A stretch of 12,280 bases of DNA from JAZGDL01 sp036477795 (GTDB lineage: Bacteria; Planctomycetota; Phycisphaerae; UBA1845): assembly GCA_036477795.1 (NCBI GenBank), contig JAZGDL010000196.1, forward strand, positions 1 to 12,280, written 5' to 3'. The notes under the pieces were generated by a model, which was not told the origin of the DNA, did no database searches, and saw only the letters and a list, made by a program, of their open reading frames with translations. A program made the position numbers and the translations under genes. The stretch's first letter is position 1, and every line of letters begins with the position of its first letter. Shown piece by piece: positions 1 through 6,675 of this stretch.

Positions 1-1069
1 TGGTCACATCGAGGGGGTTGCATCTCCCGTCCTGATTCACGTCGCAGGGCAGGAACCCGATGTCGATCGAGCCGCTGAACGCCTCGCTGTTGCAGGAGTT
101 CTCTCCGTCGAAGCTGAAGGTGGTCCAATGCTGCAAGGTGATCTGGGCGTCCAGATCCAGGGTGACGGTCAGGCCATTGTCGGCTGAGGTGGCGTCCACG
201 ATCGTCGGAGGCGTACCAGCCGTATCGGAGATGGAGAAGGCGGCTGCACTGATCGGCGCTCCGCCCGCGTTCCGCATGGCAGTGGTGAACTCGATGGTGA
301 TGGTGTCCAGGCCCTGGTTGACAGCGTTTCCGTCGTTACTCTCACGCCGAGCATCGACGAAGCCGTCCCAGGCCCGGGCCGAGAAGGAGGTGCCGAACGC
401 TGGTTCGGCGAAACCGGAGGCTACACATACGTCTTGCACGATAATGTCGACCGATGGGCCGGCAACGCTGTCGGCGGCTTCCACCGCGTAGACGCCGAAC
501 GACGAAACCGACTGGTCGTTGCCCAACACGTTGGCCAACACGTTTTCCAGGATCAAGGTATACGTTCCAAGATCGGCCGTGCCCGGAATCGTGATTGTGC
601 CTTGCAGAATCACCTGATTGCTGTGGGCCACACCGAAATCGATGAACTCCTCCGAGGGGAAGGGCAGCATCGGGCCGGTTGCAGGATTGTTCCCGATGGT
701 GTTCTCCGCACCGCCGCTTTGCACCAGGCCGTTGTTCAACGGCGTCCCGCCGTAGCCGGCGTCGTAGCCCAGCAGTTGGGCAAACTTGGCCATCGAACCG
801 TCCGACGGCGGCCCCCACGACACCGCGGACCCCAGGTCCAGTGGGTTCCCCGCTGCATCCGGTTGGCTCGTCACTGTCACATCCACACTAACGAACACCA
901 GACCGTCGTTGTCCGCATCCGTGTCCAGGACACCATGCACCTCGATCGGCAACGAACCGTTCTGCGCCACCGTATTCCCGCCCGGCAACACGATGTTCGC
1001 CGTGAAAGTGGCCGCCGACGCGCTGCCCACTAATCCCAACGTAATTACCAAAGCTGCAAGTTTCTTCAT
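1..1069 (-). CDS. Secreted protein with C-terminal dockerin/EF-hand-like loop (3' end cut by window edge)
   Basis: An open frame of 356 codons runs from ATG at 1069 off the left edge, so the C-terminus is missing. The start is supported by AGGAG about 10 nt upstream. Residues 1-20 form a clear Sec signal peptide (MKKLAALVITLGLVGSASA, probable cleavage after ASA). The mature part is rich in Gly, Asn, Asp, Thr and Val, as expected of a beta-sandwich extracellular protein. It contains an Asp-rich DTDADNDG stretch at about 49-56. At 343-354 it has a calcium-loop pattern D-x-N-x-D-G-x-x-N-x-x-D (DVNQDGRCNPLD), the first half of a dockerin-like module. A cysteine pair flanks this area. The function of the main body is not recognised. 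The gene lies 81 nt downstream of a TM-dockerin gene and a sigma factor in the same orientation, so co-regulation is plausible. No convincing promoter of its own was seen. Confidence 0.85.
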   Translation of the reverse strand, partial: MKKLAALVITLGLVGSASAATFTANIVLPGGNTVAQNGSLPIEVHGVLDTDADNDGLVFVSVDVTVTSQPDAAGNPLDLGSAVSWGPPSDGSMAKFAQLLGYDAGYGGTPLNNGLVQSGGAENTIGNNPATGPMLPFPSEEFIDFGVAHSNQVILQGTITIPGTADLGTYTLILENVLANVLGNDQSVSSFGVYAVEAADSVAGPSVDIIVQDVCVASGFAEPAFGTSFSARAWDGFVDARRESNDGNAVNQGLDTITIEFTTAMRNAGGAPISAAAFSISDTAGTPPTIVDATSADNGLTVTLDLDAQITLQHWTTFSFDGENSCNSEAFSGSIDIGFLPCDVNQDGRCNPLDVT

Positions 1070-1111
1070 GATTTCCTACTCCTGTTTTCTCCAAATCTGC
1101 GTTTCGCCCAC

Positions 1112-1126
1112 GCGTCGAACCGACGC
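1112..1126 (-). other. Small GC hairpin between the TM-dockerin gene and the secreted-protein gene
   Basis: GCGTCG and CGACGC form a perfect 6-bp stem around a 3-nt loop, in the 81-nt gap between the upstream stop and the secreted-protein start. No T-run follows on the minus strand, so it is more likely a 5'-UTR stem or mRNA processing/stability element than a classical terminator. It could also be chance in GC-rich DNA. Confidence 0.3.
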
Positions 1127-1150
1127 AACGGGCACTAGACTTTCAGTAAA

Positions 1151-1660
1151 CTATCCTCTTTGCGATCTCATCAAACGCTGCAAGTGGCCGAAGTCCACCA
1201 GGTCGACGTCACCGTCCTGATCGATGTCGACACACGCACATTTCCCGGTCAACGAGCCCACTACAGGCCCGGTGATGCAACTGTTGAACAGGGACAAACC
1301 CTGACAGTCCGAATCACCGTCGGCCAACGCGCCTTTGGCATGTATGACGGTGGATTGGACAGCAGGTTCCGCCACCTGGGAAGGCCCCAGCCCGCCGGAC
1401 CGAAGACCGAACCAGATCACCACGCAGGCCGCGATCGGCAGGGCCACGCGGGCCACTCTCAGCCATCGGTGAGAACCGGTGGGCCCGCCCACCTGAACGG
1501 TCCTGGTGGAAGCCCCCTCGGCTGCCGGAGATGCCAACAAGGCCACCGGATCGACCGGCGACCGGCTGAAGACCCCGGCATTTTCAGCCTGGACCGCTTC
1601 CTGCAGCAATCGCTCATGCTCGTCGAAACCAGCCTGGTTGGAATCAGTGAACTCGCTCAT
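1151..1660 (-). CDS. Single-pass membrane protein with dockerin-like tail, putative anti-sigma/sensor partner
   Basis: The ATG at 1660 gives 169 aa (MSEFTDSNQ...). A TTG at 1687 would add nine residues, but it sits directly behind the sigma-factor stop with no ribosome site. Residues 1-66 are hydrophilic and probably cytoplasmic. Residues 68-86 form one TM helix (VARVALPIAACVVIWFGL). The exported part has four cysteines, at about 119, 128, 141 and 143. At 145-156 it has a perfect EF-hand-like loop, DIDQDGDVDLVD, followed by FGHLQRLM. This is the dockerin-like module common in planctomycete exported proteins. The gene begins 28 nt after the sigma-factor stop, so the two are almost certainly co-transcribed. 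The position and topology suggest an anti-sigma factor or transmembrane regulator. However, no zinc anti-sigma motif (HxxxCxxC) is present, so the role is inferred from context only. Confidence 0.75.
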   Translation of the reverse strand: MSEFTDSNQAGFDEHERLLQEAVQAENAGVFSRSPVDPVALLASPAAEGASTRTVQVGGPTGSHRWLRVARVALPIAACVVIWFGLRSGGLGPSQVAEPAVQSTVIHAKGALADGDSDCQGLSLFNSCITGPVVGSLTGKCACVDIDQDGDVDLVDFGHLQRLMRSQRG

Positions 1661-1688
1661 GGTTACTTCACACCATACCTCAATCAAC

Positions 1689-2378
1689 CTAGGAGTCGCC
1701 GCACTCGCCCTTGGGCGCGAAACTTTCCTGATCTTTTCCCAGGTTTTTTTCCACGCGACGCCGTACCTGATCCACCATCCTGACCCATCGCGAACGCAGG
1801 GTGGATTCCGGGAGGTTCAGTCGCCGGGCTGCCTCAGCCCATCGCGATTCCGCGATTAAGTCTATTTGTTGCAATAAGTTACGATCATTTGGGGCGAGCT
1901 GCTCGATACAATCTCGGACCGCTTGCACCTGCTCGAGTTCTATGAGCAGCGTCAGCGGATTAGCAGCGGGGTCAACGGGCTCGGCGTTACCGGACGCGGC
2001 GGGCTGCTCCTGTGGATGCGTGGCGGCTTCACGTGCGGCGCGGCGCAAGTAGTCGTGGCATTTATTGCGGGCGATCTGCACCAAGTACGGCTTCAAAGAC
2101 GCGGGGAACTCAATTCCACGCCGCCGCACCGTCTCGACCAGGCCCGACCATACTTCCGATGCCCGGGCGTCCAGGAAGGTGGGGTCCTTTCGGCATTCGT
2201 CGTTGCATGCTCGGAAGATGGTGTAGCGAATGAGACGATCATACTGATCGATGAGAGCCCGCAGTGCATCCGCGTCGCCCGCCAACACGCCGCGGATCAG
2301 GTTCTCATCACGGCGAGAGGTTGCAGGCTCTTTCTTTGCAGAGCCGGCTGGACGCAACTTCCGCTTGCCAGAAGCCAT
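1689..2378 (-). CDS. ECF-type (sigma-70 family) RNA polymerase sigma factor
   Basis: The product is 229 aa, slightly longer than typical ECF factors because of a basic N-terminal extension (about 1-24) and a polar tail. Sigma region 2 spans about 25-113: ENLIRGVLAGDADALRALID opens it, and KPYLVQIARNKCHDYLRR closes it with the core-binding and -10-recognition helices. A Pro/Ala/Gln linker covers about 114-142. Region 4 covers about 150-210, with LAPNDRNLLQQIDL and a helix-turn-helix (WAEAARRLNLPESTLRSRW) that would contact the -35 element. The region 2 insert around CNDECRKDPTFLD is unusual for a minimal ECF factor. The gene is followed 28 nt later by the one-TM dockerin protein, which is likely its regulator. 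The ATG at 2378 has only a weak ribosome site. No clear promoter could be identified in the 130-nt upstream gap. Confidence 0.85.
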   Translation of the reverse strand: MASGKRKLRPAGSAKKEPATSRRDENLIRGVLAGDADALRALIDQYDRLIRYTIFRACNDECRKDPTFLDARASEVWSGLVETVRRRGIEFPASLKPYLVQIARNKCHDYLRRAAREAATHPQEQPAASGNAEPVDPAANPLTLLIELEQVQAVRDCIEQLAPNDRNLLQQIDLIAESRWAEAARRLNLPESTLRSRWVRMVDQVRRRVEKNLGKDQESFAPKGECGDS

Positions 2379-2508
2379 CTAGTGCTCTGTCACGGTTCGA
2401 TTGACGGGTTAACGCCGGCAGTGACTTTGTCGTTTGGCAGACGCCCAAAGTGCAATCTCCGCTCCCACATACCATACTCCAACCCGCCATTCGAACGTTG
2501 ACGCCCCA

Positions 2509-2736
2509 CTAGCGTTTTCGGTAGGTGATTCGGCCGCGGGCCAGGTCGTAAGGTGAAAGCTCGAGCGTGACCTGGTCGCCGGGCAGAATGCGAATGTAAT
2601 ACTTGCGCATTTTTCCGGCGATGGTGCAGAGAACGTCCTGTTTTTCGTCGCCGAGTACCGCCTTCACCATGAACATAGCGTTGGGCAGGGCTTTGGTAAC
2701 AATCCCTTCCACTTCAATAGCGCCTGCTTTTGCCAA
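2509..2736 (-). CDS. infA: Translation initiation factor IF-1
   Basis: IF-1 is a single OB-fold protein that binds the ribosomal A site during initiation. The 75-residue product matches the family almost end to end: AGAIEVEGIVTKALPNAMF at the N-terminus, then GKMRKYYIRILPGDQVTLEL and SPYDLARGRITYRKR at the C-terminus. The family is usually about 72 aa. The small excess lies in the loop VLGDEKQDVL. The start is TTG at 2736, which gives the family-typical beginning (Met)-AKAGAIEVEG and has GGAAGG upstream. The in-frame extension further upstream is not IF-1-like. An ATGTAA start-stop lies 2 nt before the TTG. A good promoter is present at 2862-2890, so the gene is probably transcribed independently of the antiporter gene. 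Confidence 0.97.
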   Translation of the reverse strand: MAKAGAIEVEGIVTKALPNAMFMVKAVLGDEKQDVLCTIAGKMRKYYIRILPGDQVTLELSPYDLARGRITYRKR

Positions 2737-2861
2737 TCTTACATCCTTCCGACCAGTGTACCGCGTTCTGCAAATCCCCGGGGAACGACCATCGATCCGG
2801 CGGACTGCACCCCGCGGCAGTGCCGAGCGAGGTGGAACACGAGAGGAATCCCAAACCAACA

Positions 2862-2890
2862 ATCCTAAGGTTACCGGCCTTACAGGTCAA
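2862..2890 (-). promoter_or_regulatory. Predicted sigma-70 promoter of infA
   Basis: On the minus strand a -35 TTGACC (2885-2890) is separated by 17 nt from a -10 TAGGAT (2862-2867). The match is five of six and four of six to consensus at ideal spacing. Initiation near 2855 would leave a 5' UTR of about 120 nt before the TTG of infA. Confidence 0.6.
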
Positions 2891-2909
2891 CCGCTTGGCT
2901 GGGGTTTTG

Positions 2910-2942
2910 GGCGTCGGCTGTCGGTCGACCGCAGCGAACGCC
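2910..2942 (-). terminator. Long hairpin after the antiporter gene, possible terminator
   Basis: On the minus strand, GGCGT at one end pairs with ACGCC at the other. Inner pairs CTG/CAG and CGG/CCG enclose a TCGA loop, with one mismatch and one bulged A, for about 13 pairs. It begins 32 nt after the antiporter stop and just before the infA promoter, which is where a transcription end would be expected. No U-tract follows (CCAAAACC), so it is not a canonical intrinsic terminator. It could be a 3'-end stability structure. Confidence 0.4.
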
Positions 2943-2973
2943 TTATCGCCGGGAGGATACGTTCCATGAAGGC

Positions 2974-4902
2974 CTATTGACCATCCGCGTTCAGCCGCGC
3001 CTCGACGCGCTCGACGGGGATGTGCTGCGGCGTCGGAGGCGCCTTGGGACGTCGGCCGATGAGCAGCACTATCAGAAGTATTGCACCCGCCCCGATGGCA
3101 AGTCCCATCCAGGCAGGCTGGTTTTCGTGCATGCAGTAGACGATTCCAGCCCCCATGGCCACTATGGCGGCCACTATCGCGTAGGGCATTTGCGTCCAGA
3201 CGTGCTCCTCGACGCGGCAATTCGACGCCACCGAGGAGAGGACGGTGGTGTCACTGATCGGCGAACAATGGTCCCCAAAGATCGACCCCGCCAGCACGCT
3301 GCCCACCGAGGTGTAGAACAGTTCCAGGTCGACCGGCGGCCCCCCGGCCATCTCCGCGGAGATTTCCACCACCACCGGCGTCAGGATGCCCATGGTGGTC
3401 CAGGATGTGCCGGTGGCGAAGGAGACGCCGGCTGCACAGATGAAGATACTCAGGGGCAGCCAGACCCTGGTGGGCAGCCATGCCGGAGCGATATCCGCGT
3501 CCAGCAGATGCTCCTTGAGCACCTGCCCCAACTGCAAATCCTGTGAAATTTGCGAAAGGGCCCACGCCAGAACCAGGATCACTATGGCGGGGAACATCTT
3601 GGCCATCCCGTCAAGGGCACCGTCAAACGCGACCCGTATCGAACAGGCACGGGTGAAAAACACCAAAAGCATCGCGATGGAAAGTGAACTGATCGCCCCG
3701 TAGAGGATCGACAGATACGCATCCGCTCCCTTCAGGATATTGCCAAGCGTCCTTTCCGTAACGGGACCCAGGGCTGCTACACCGCTCAGATACAGAATGG
3801 CCACGGTCGCGCCCACCAGCACCAGGATGGGAATCACCGCCAGCCAAGCCGAGCCCGATGCTGCCGTCGAAGCGCCGGCATCGCCTGCCGACGGGTTCTC
3901 CTTCGGCCCCACCGGCGGGTCCATCAACGCTCGCGACTCCGATCGCCGCATGGGCCCGAAGTCCAGGCCGGTAAAGGCCACCACAAAGACCATCCAAAGA
4001 GCCAAGATCGGGTAAAAGCGATAAGGGATGGTGGCGATGAAGATGCTCATGCTGTCCATGTCAGCCATGAACCCGGGTGTGCCGTGGGCCGCCACGCTTT
4101 GCAGGCCGTTGTCGATATAGCTCAACTCAGCCCCGATCCAGGTGCCGATCAGCGCGATGGAGGCCACCGGAGCCGCCGTGGAGTCCACGATGTAGGCCAG
4201 TTTCGCCCGCGAAATCTTCAGGCGGTCGAACATGGGCCGCATGGTCGGGCCCACCAGCATGGAGTTCGCGTAATCGTCAAAAAACACCACCATCCCCGCC
4301 AGCCAGCCGGTGAGCTGTCCCCGACGTGACGTCGAGGCGTAACGGGCTACCCGGTCCACCAATGCCCGCGATCCGCCGCTGGCGGCCATCACGCCCACCG
4401 CACCCCCGATCAGCAGCGTGAACAGGACAATCTGAATCTTCTTTGGGTCAGCAACACCGTCGAGCGTATATAGATTCTGAATGACGTAGGTCTCTACCGC
4501 CAGCCGGATGCCCCCAAGGAACATATTGTCACCCGGGACGGCGGCTGCGTCGCGACATGGCACCATCATGTACGCGCCCACCACAACGCCGATGAACAAC
4601 GCCGGCACCGCTTGTCGCATCAGAATGGTGAGCAGAATGGCTACCACCGCCGGCGCCAACACCCACAAGTCGTAATCCAGCGGATCCTTGACCGCGGCGG
4701 GCTCACCGGGCTGGGGCTGCTGCGCTGCGGTCTCAGCCTCCTGCGAGGATGCGGATTGCGCAGCCGGCTCGGCGGGCGTCTGTACCTCGTCTTCCTGGGC
4801 CCACACCGCACTGATCCCGGTGACCAGCACCAGCCCCAGGACGCATACAACGAGTCGCCGTACGATGATGCTCGTATTACTCTTGGATGTCTTGTTCAGC
4901 AT
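2974..4902 (-). CDS. NhaC-family Na+/H+ (cation/proton) antiporter with N-terminal signal peptide and linker
   Basis: Starting at ATG 4902, the product is 642 aa. A TTG at 4956 would add 18 residues, but its only ribosome-like AGG is 1 nt away. Hallmarks of the NhaC-type antiporter family are present in order: FFDDYANSMLVGP (207-219), DSTAAPVASIALIGTWIGAE (240-259), GVSFATGTSWTTMGILTP (492-509) and GDHCSPISDTTVLSS (543-557). About a dozen hydrophobic segments span 79-615. Members exchange Na+ (or organic acids) for protons across the inner membrane; the substrate here cannot be read from sequence. Unusually, residues 1-35 look like a cleavable signal peptide (ending AVWA/QEDE). A Pro/Ala/Gln/Glu-rich linker (36-73) follows, before the first core helix. 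A short hydrophilic loop near 320-350 is also low-complexity. The gene stands alone, with a repeat element about 100 nt upstream. Confidence 0.88.
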   Translation of the reverse strand: MLNKTSKSNTSIIVRRLVVCVLGLVLVTGISAVWAQEDEVQTPAEPAAQSASSQEAETAAQQPQPGEPAAVKDPLDYDLWVLAPAVVAILLTILMRQAVPALFIGVVVGAYMMVPCRDAAAVPGDNMFLGGIRLAVETYVIQNLYTLDGVADPKKIQIVLFTLLIGGAVGVMAASGGSRALVDRVARYASTSRRGQLTGWLAGMVVFFDDYANSMLVGPTMRPMFDRLKISRAKLAYIVDSTAAPVASIALIGTWIGAELSYIDNGLQSVAAHGTPGFMADMDSMSIFIATIPYRFYPILALWMVFVVAFTGLDFGPMRRSESRALMDPPVGPKENPSAGDAGASTAASGSAWLAVIPILVLVGATVAILYLSGVAALGPVTERTLGNILKGADAYLSILYGAISSLSIAMLLVFFTRACSIRVAFDGALDGMAKMFPAIVILVLAWALSQISQDLQLGQVLKEHLLDADIAPAWLPTRVWLPLSIFICAAGVSFATGTSWTTMGILTPVVVEISAEMAGGPPVDLELFYTSVGSVLAGSIFGDHCSPISDTTVLSSVASNCRVEEHVWTQMPYAIVAAIVAMGAGIVYCMHENQPAWMGLAIGAGAILLIVLLIGRRPKAPPTPQHIPVERVEARLNADGQ

Positions 4903-4999
4903 GGCGTCGTATTCTTTCGTCTGTAATTCGGCATCGCCGATCGTCGCAAACGACAAACCTAACAGTTCTGTCGATTCAGTCGCCCGTGGCGCTCCCCAA

Positions 5000-5139
5000 T
5001 GTAGCGCCGCCCCTTGTGGGCGGCGCAGAGCGAGGGTGCGCCACCCGCAAGGGCGCCACCCGCAAGGGCGCCACCCGCAAGGGCGCCACCCACAAGGGCG
5101 CCACCCACAAGGGCGCCACCCACAAGGGGTGGCGCTACA
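5000..5139. repeat. Hairpin / 6 x 15-bp tandem array / hairpin repeat element
   Basis: A 140-bp symmetric element. It starts with TGTAGCGCC (5000-5008) and ends with the exact complement GGCGCTACA (5131-5139). Inside the left end, GCGCCGCCC and GGGCGGCGC form a 9-bp hairpin with loop CTTGT (5004-5026). Inside the right end, GCGCCACCC and GGGTGGCGC form a 9-bp hairpin with loop ACAAG (5113-5135). The two ends are inverted copies matching at 23 of 25 positions. Between them lie six tandem 15-mers at 5040, 5055, 5070, 5085, 5100 and 5115. The first three are GCCACCCGCAAGGGC. The next two have CCCACAAGGG instead. The last runs into the right hairpin. It lies between two same-strand genes. It is REP/BIME-like in architecture. 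Confidence 0.85.
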
Positions 5140-5411
5140 GCGTAAACCGACAGACCCTGTGGTGCTAACCGGTATTCATGTGATCCGTCAATGAGTTTCC
5201 GGTCAGCATCAACGAGCGCGTTCCATCCATCCGAGCCGCGACCGTAAGGGAGCGGGCCTCTGAAGTCGGGGGCGGCGCCTATTCGCGCACGGTCGCTTAC
5301 TCAAATCGGACACCGCGTCCCCAGTCCTTTCGACAAAATCGTCGATCCCGCCGGCGCCCCCGAGACCCAGCCCGTCTCAAGACCTTCACCAATTCCAAAT
5401 ACCCCACGACG
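5140..5411. other. Intergenic stretch with no gene; small inverted repeats
   Basis: No convincing coding frame is seen between the repeat element and the amidohydrolase stop. At 5233-5260, GAGCCGC pairs with GCGGGCCTC (two unpaired bases) around ACCGTAAGGG, another palindromic motif. At 5362-5378, GAGAC and GTCTC form a 5-bp stem with a 7-nt loop, about 35 nt beyond the amidohydrolase stop. Neither has a following T-run. No promoter for the antiporter gene was convincing here or in 4903-4999. Confidence 0.5.
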
Positions 5412-6671
5412 TCAAGCATGACGAGATTGCACCTTCCGGCCGCGCACGATGGTGGCAGCCGGCTGCAGCTTCGACGTCAGAAGGTTTTCCAGCGGGTCGC
5501 TCAGGCCGTTGGAATCGAGCGGCACAACGGTGATGTCGGCTGACTTGCCCGGTGTGAGGGTGCCGATTCGATCCGCCAGACCCAGCGCCCGGGCCCCGCG
5601 AATGGTGGCCATCTCCAGCAGTGTGTGCCCGTCGAAATCGGCCCACATCGATCGAAGAAAGCGAATCTCATCCAGTACCGAGAGGGACGGATTCGAGGCC
5701 AGGCTGTCGGTGCCCACACAAACGTTGATTCCCATGGCCATCATCTCGCCGAATCGATGCGGCTCATGACCGAAGGCTGCGTGCGTTCGCGGGCAGTAGG
5801 CGACGTGTGCCCCGCTGGCGCGTATCAACCGCATGTCCTCGTCGGAAACGTAGTTGCAGTGGGCCAGCACCGTCCGCGGACCAAGCACGCCGCAGACATG
5901 TGCCAGCGCCACCGGTGCCATCCGTGGACACCGGGTGACTTCGTCCCAAAGCCCCATGCGCTCAAGAAAGTCTCGAAAGGGCCCGTCACCACGTTGCGTG
6001 TACCGGGCTTCCGCAGGCGACTCCGCCAGGTGCATGCACATCCGCAATCCCAGACGCCCGGCCGACTCCACACACGCCCGAATGCCGTCCGACTCTATGG
6101 TATATGGCGCGTGCGGCGACACCGCGATGGCCAGGTAGTCCGACGCATACGTTCCATCGACAGCCGCCTGCAGGCGCCGCGATAGCCGGCCTCTGTTCTT
6201 ACCCGTCGCGATCACTTCGCCGAATGACACTACCCGCAAGGGGCCGTGTGACAATTGCCGGCGAACCGCCGCCGGCCGCGAGGTGATGTCCCCCACCGTG
6301 GTCACACCCAGTGCCAGCGACCGGCGCATGCCTTCGTCCGCGGAATCAGCCAGTTCCCGCTGGATATCATCGGCGGCGTGCATTGCCACCCGCAGCCGTT
6401 CAAGCCACCCGACGAAATCGCTATCGGGTTCGACTTTCCCGGCCCAATGGGTCAGGTCCAGATGGGTGTGGGCGTTGACAAGACCCGGCAAGATAACCGC
6501 GTCGCCGAAATCAATCACCGGGTCGACCGCTGCATCGCCATTTGCCGGTGGCAAACCCGTCAGGTCGCGCGCCCGCCCCACCTGGGCGATGCAATCACCA
6601 CTGACCCGAACAGCCCCGTTCTTGATCGGCGGGCCATCAACCGGCAGGACATACCTGGCGCGCAAGAGCAT
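5412..6671 (-). CDS. Amidohydrolase-superfamily deaminase, possibly aminodeoxyfutalosine deaminase-like
   Basis: The 419-aa product is a full-length metal-dependent hydrolase of the chlorohydrolase/deaminase branch (TrzA, SsnA, MtaD, aminodeoxyfutalosine deaminase). Metal and catalytic residues are visible: HTH at 68-70 in PGLVNAHTHLDL, SPHAPYT with H187, HLAESPAE with H214 and E217, LAHCNYVSDED with H271, and GTDSLASNP with D322. A small beta-sandwich subdomain is formed by 1-60 plus the C-terminal GTLTPGKSADITVV strand. HLAESPAE, GPFRDFLERMGLW and SDEDM...CPRTHAAFG resemble the aminodeoxyfutalosine deaminases of the alternative menaquinone pathway. That substrate is an inference, since no other mqn gene is in the window. 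ATG 6671 lies 4 nt after the GNAT stop, so translation is probably coupled. No strong ribosome site is seen, and the 5' flank contains a palindromic repeat. Confidence 0.85.
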   Translation of the reverse strand: MLLRARYVLPVDGPPIKNGAVRVSGDCIAQVGRARDLTGLPPANGDAAVDPVIDFGDAVILPGLVNAHTHLDLTHWAGKVEPDSDFVGWLERLRVAMHAADDIQRELADSADEGMRRSLALGVTTVGDITSRPAAVRRQLSHGPLRVVSFGEVIATGKNRGRLSRRLQAAVDGTYASDYLAIAVSPHAPYTIESDGIRACVESAGRLGLRMCMHLAESPAEARYTQRGDGPFRDFLERMGLWDEVTRCPRMAPVALAHVCGVLGPRTVLAHCNYVSDEDMRLIRASGAHVAYCPRTHAAFGHEPHRFGEMMAMGINVCVGTDSLASNPSLSVLDEIRFLRSMWADFDGHTLLEMATIRGARALGLADRIGTLTPGKSADITVVPLDSNGLSDPLENLLTSKLQPAATIVRGRKVQSRHA

Positions 6672-6675
6672 GGGA

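Noticed and set aside
434..1033. Plus-strand frame of 199 codons
   Set aside because: It is antisense to the secreted dockerin gene, which has a signal peptide and ribosome site.
1151..1687. TTG start at 1687 for the TM-dockerin protein
   Set aside because: It abuts the sigma-factor stop with no ribosome site. ATG 1660 gives a natural N-terminus.
2480..2510. tRNA-like GTTCGAA T-loop motif on the minus strand
   Set aside because: The bases around it do not form a T-stem or an acceptor stem.
2714..3220. Minus-strand frame spanning the antiporter end and the infA promoter
   Set aside because: It overlaps the end of the antiporter in another frame and has no family features.
5000..5139. CRISPR array
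   Set aside because: The units are 15 bp and directly adjacent, with no unique spacers.
4688..5194. Plus-strand frames with repeated Arg-His-Pro-Gln-Gly
   Set aside because: The protein repeats are just the 15-mer DNA array read through. The frames lie antisense to the antiporter and have no start signal or homology.
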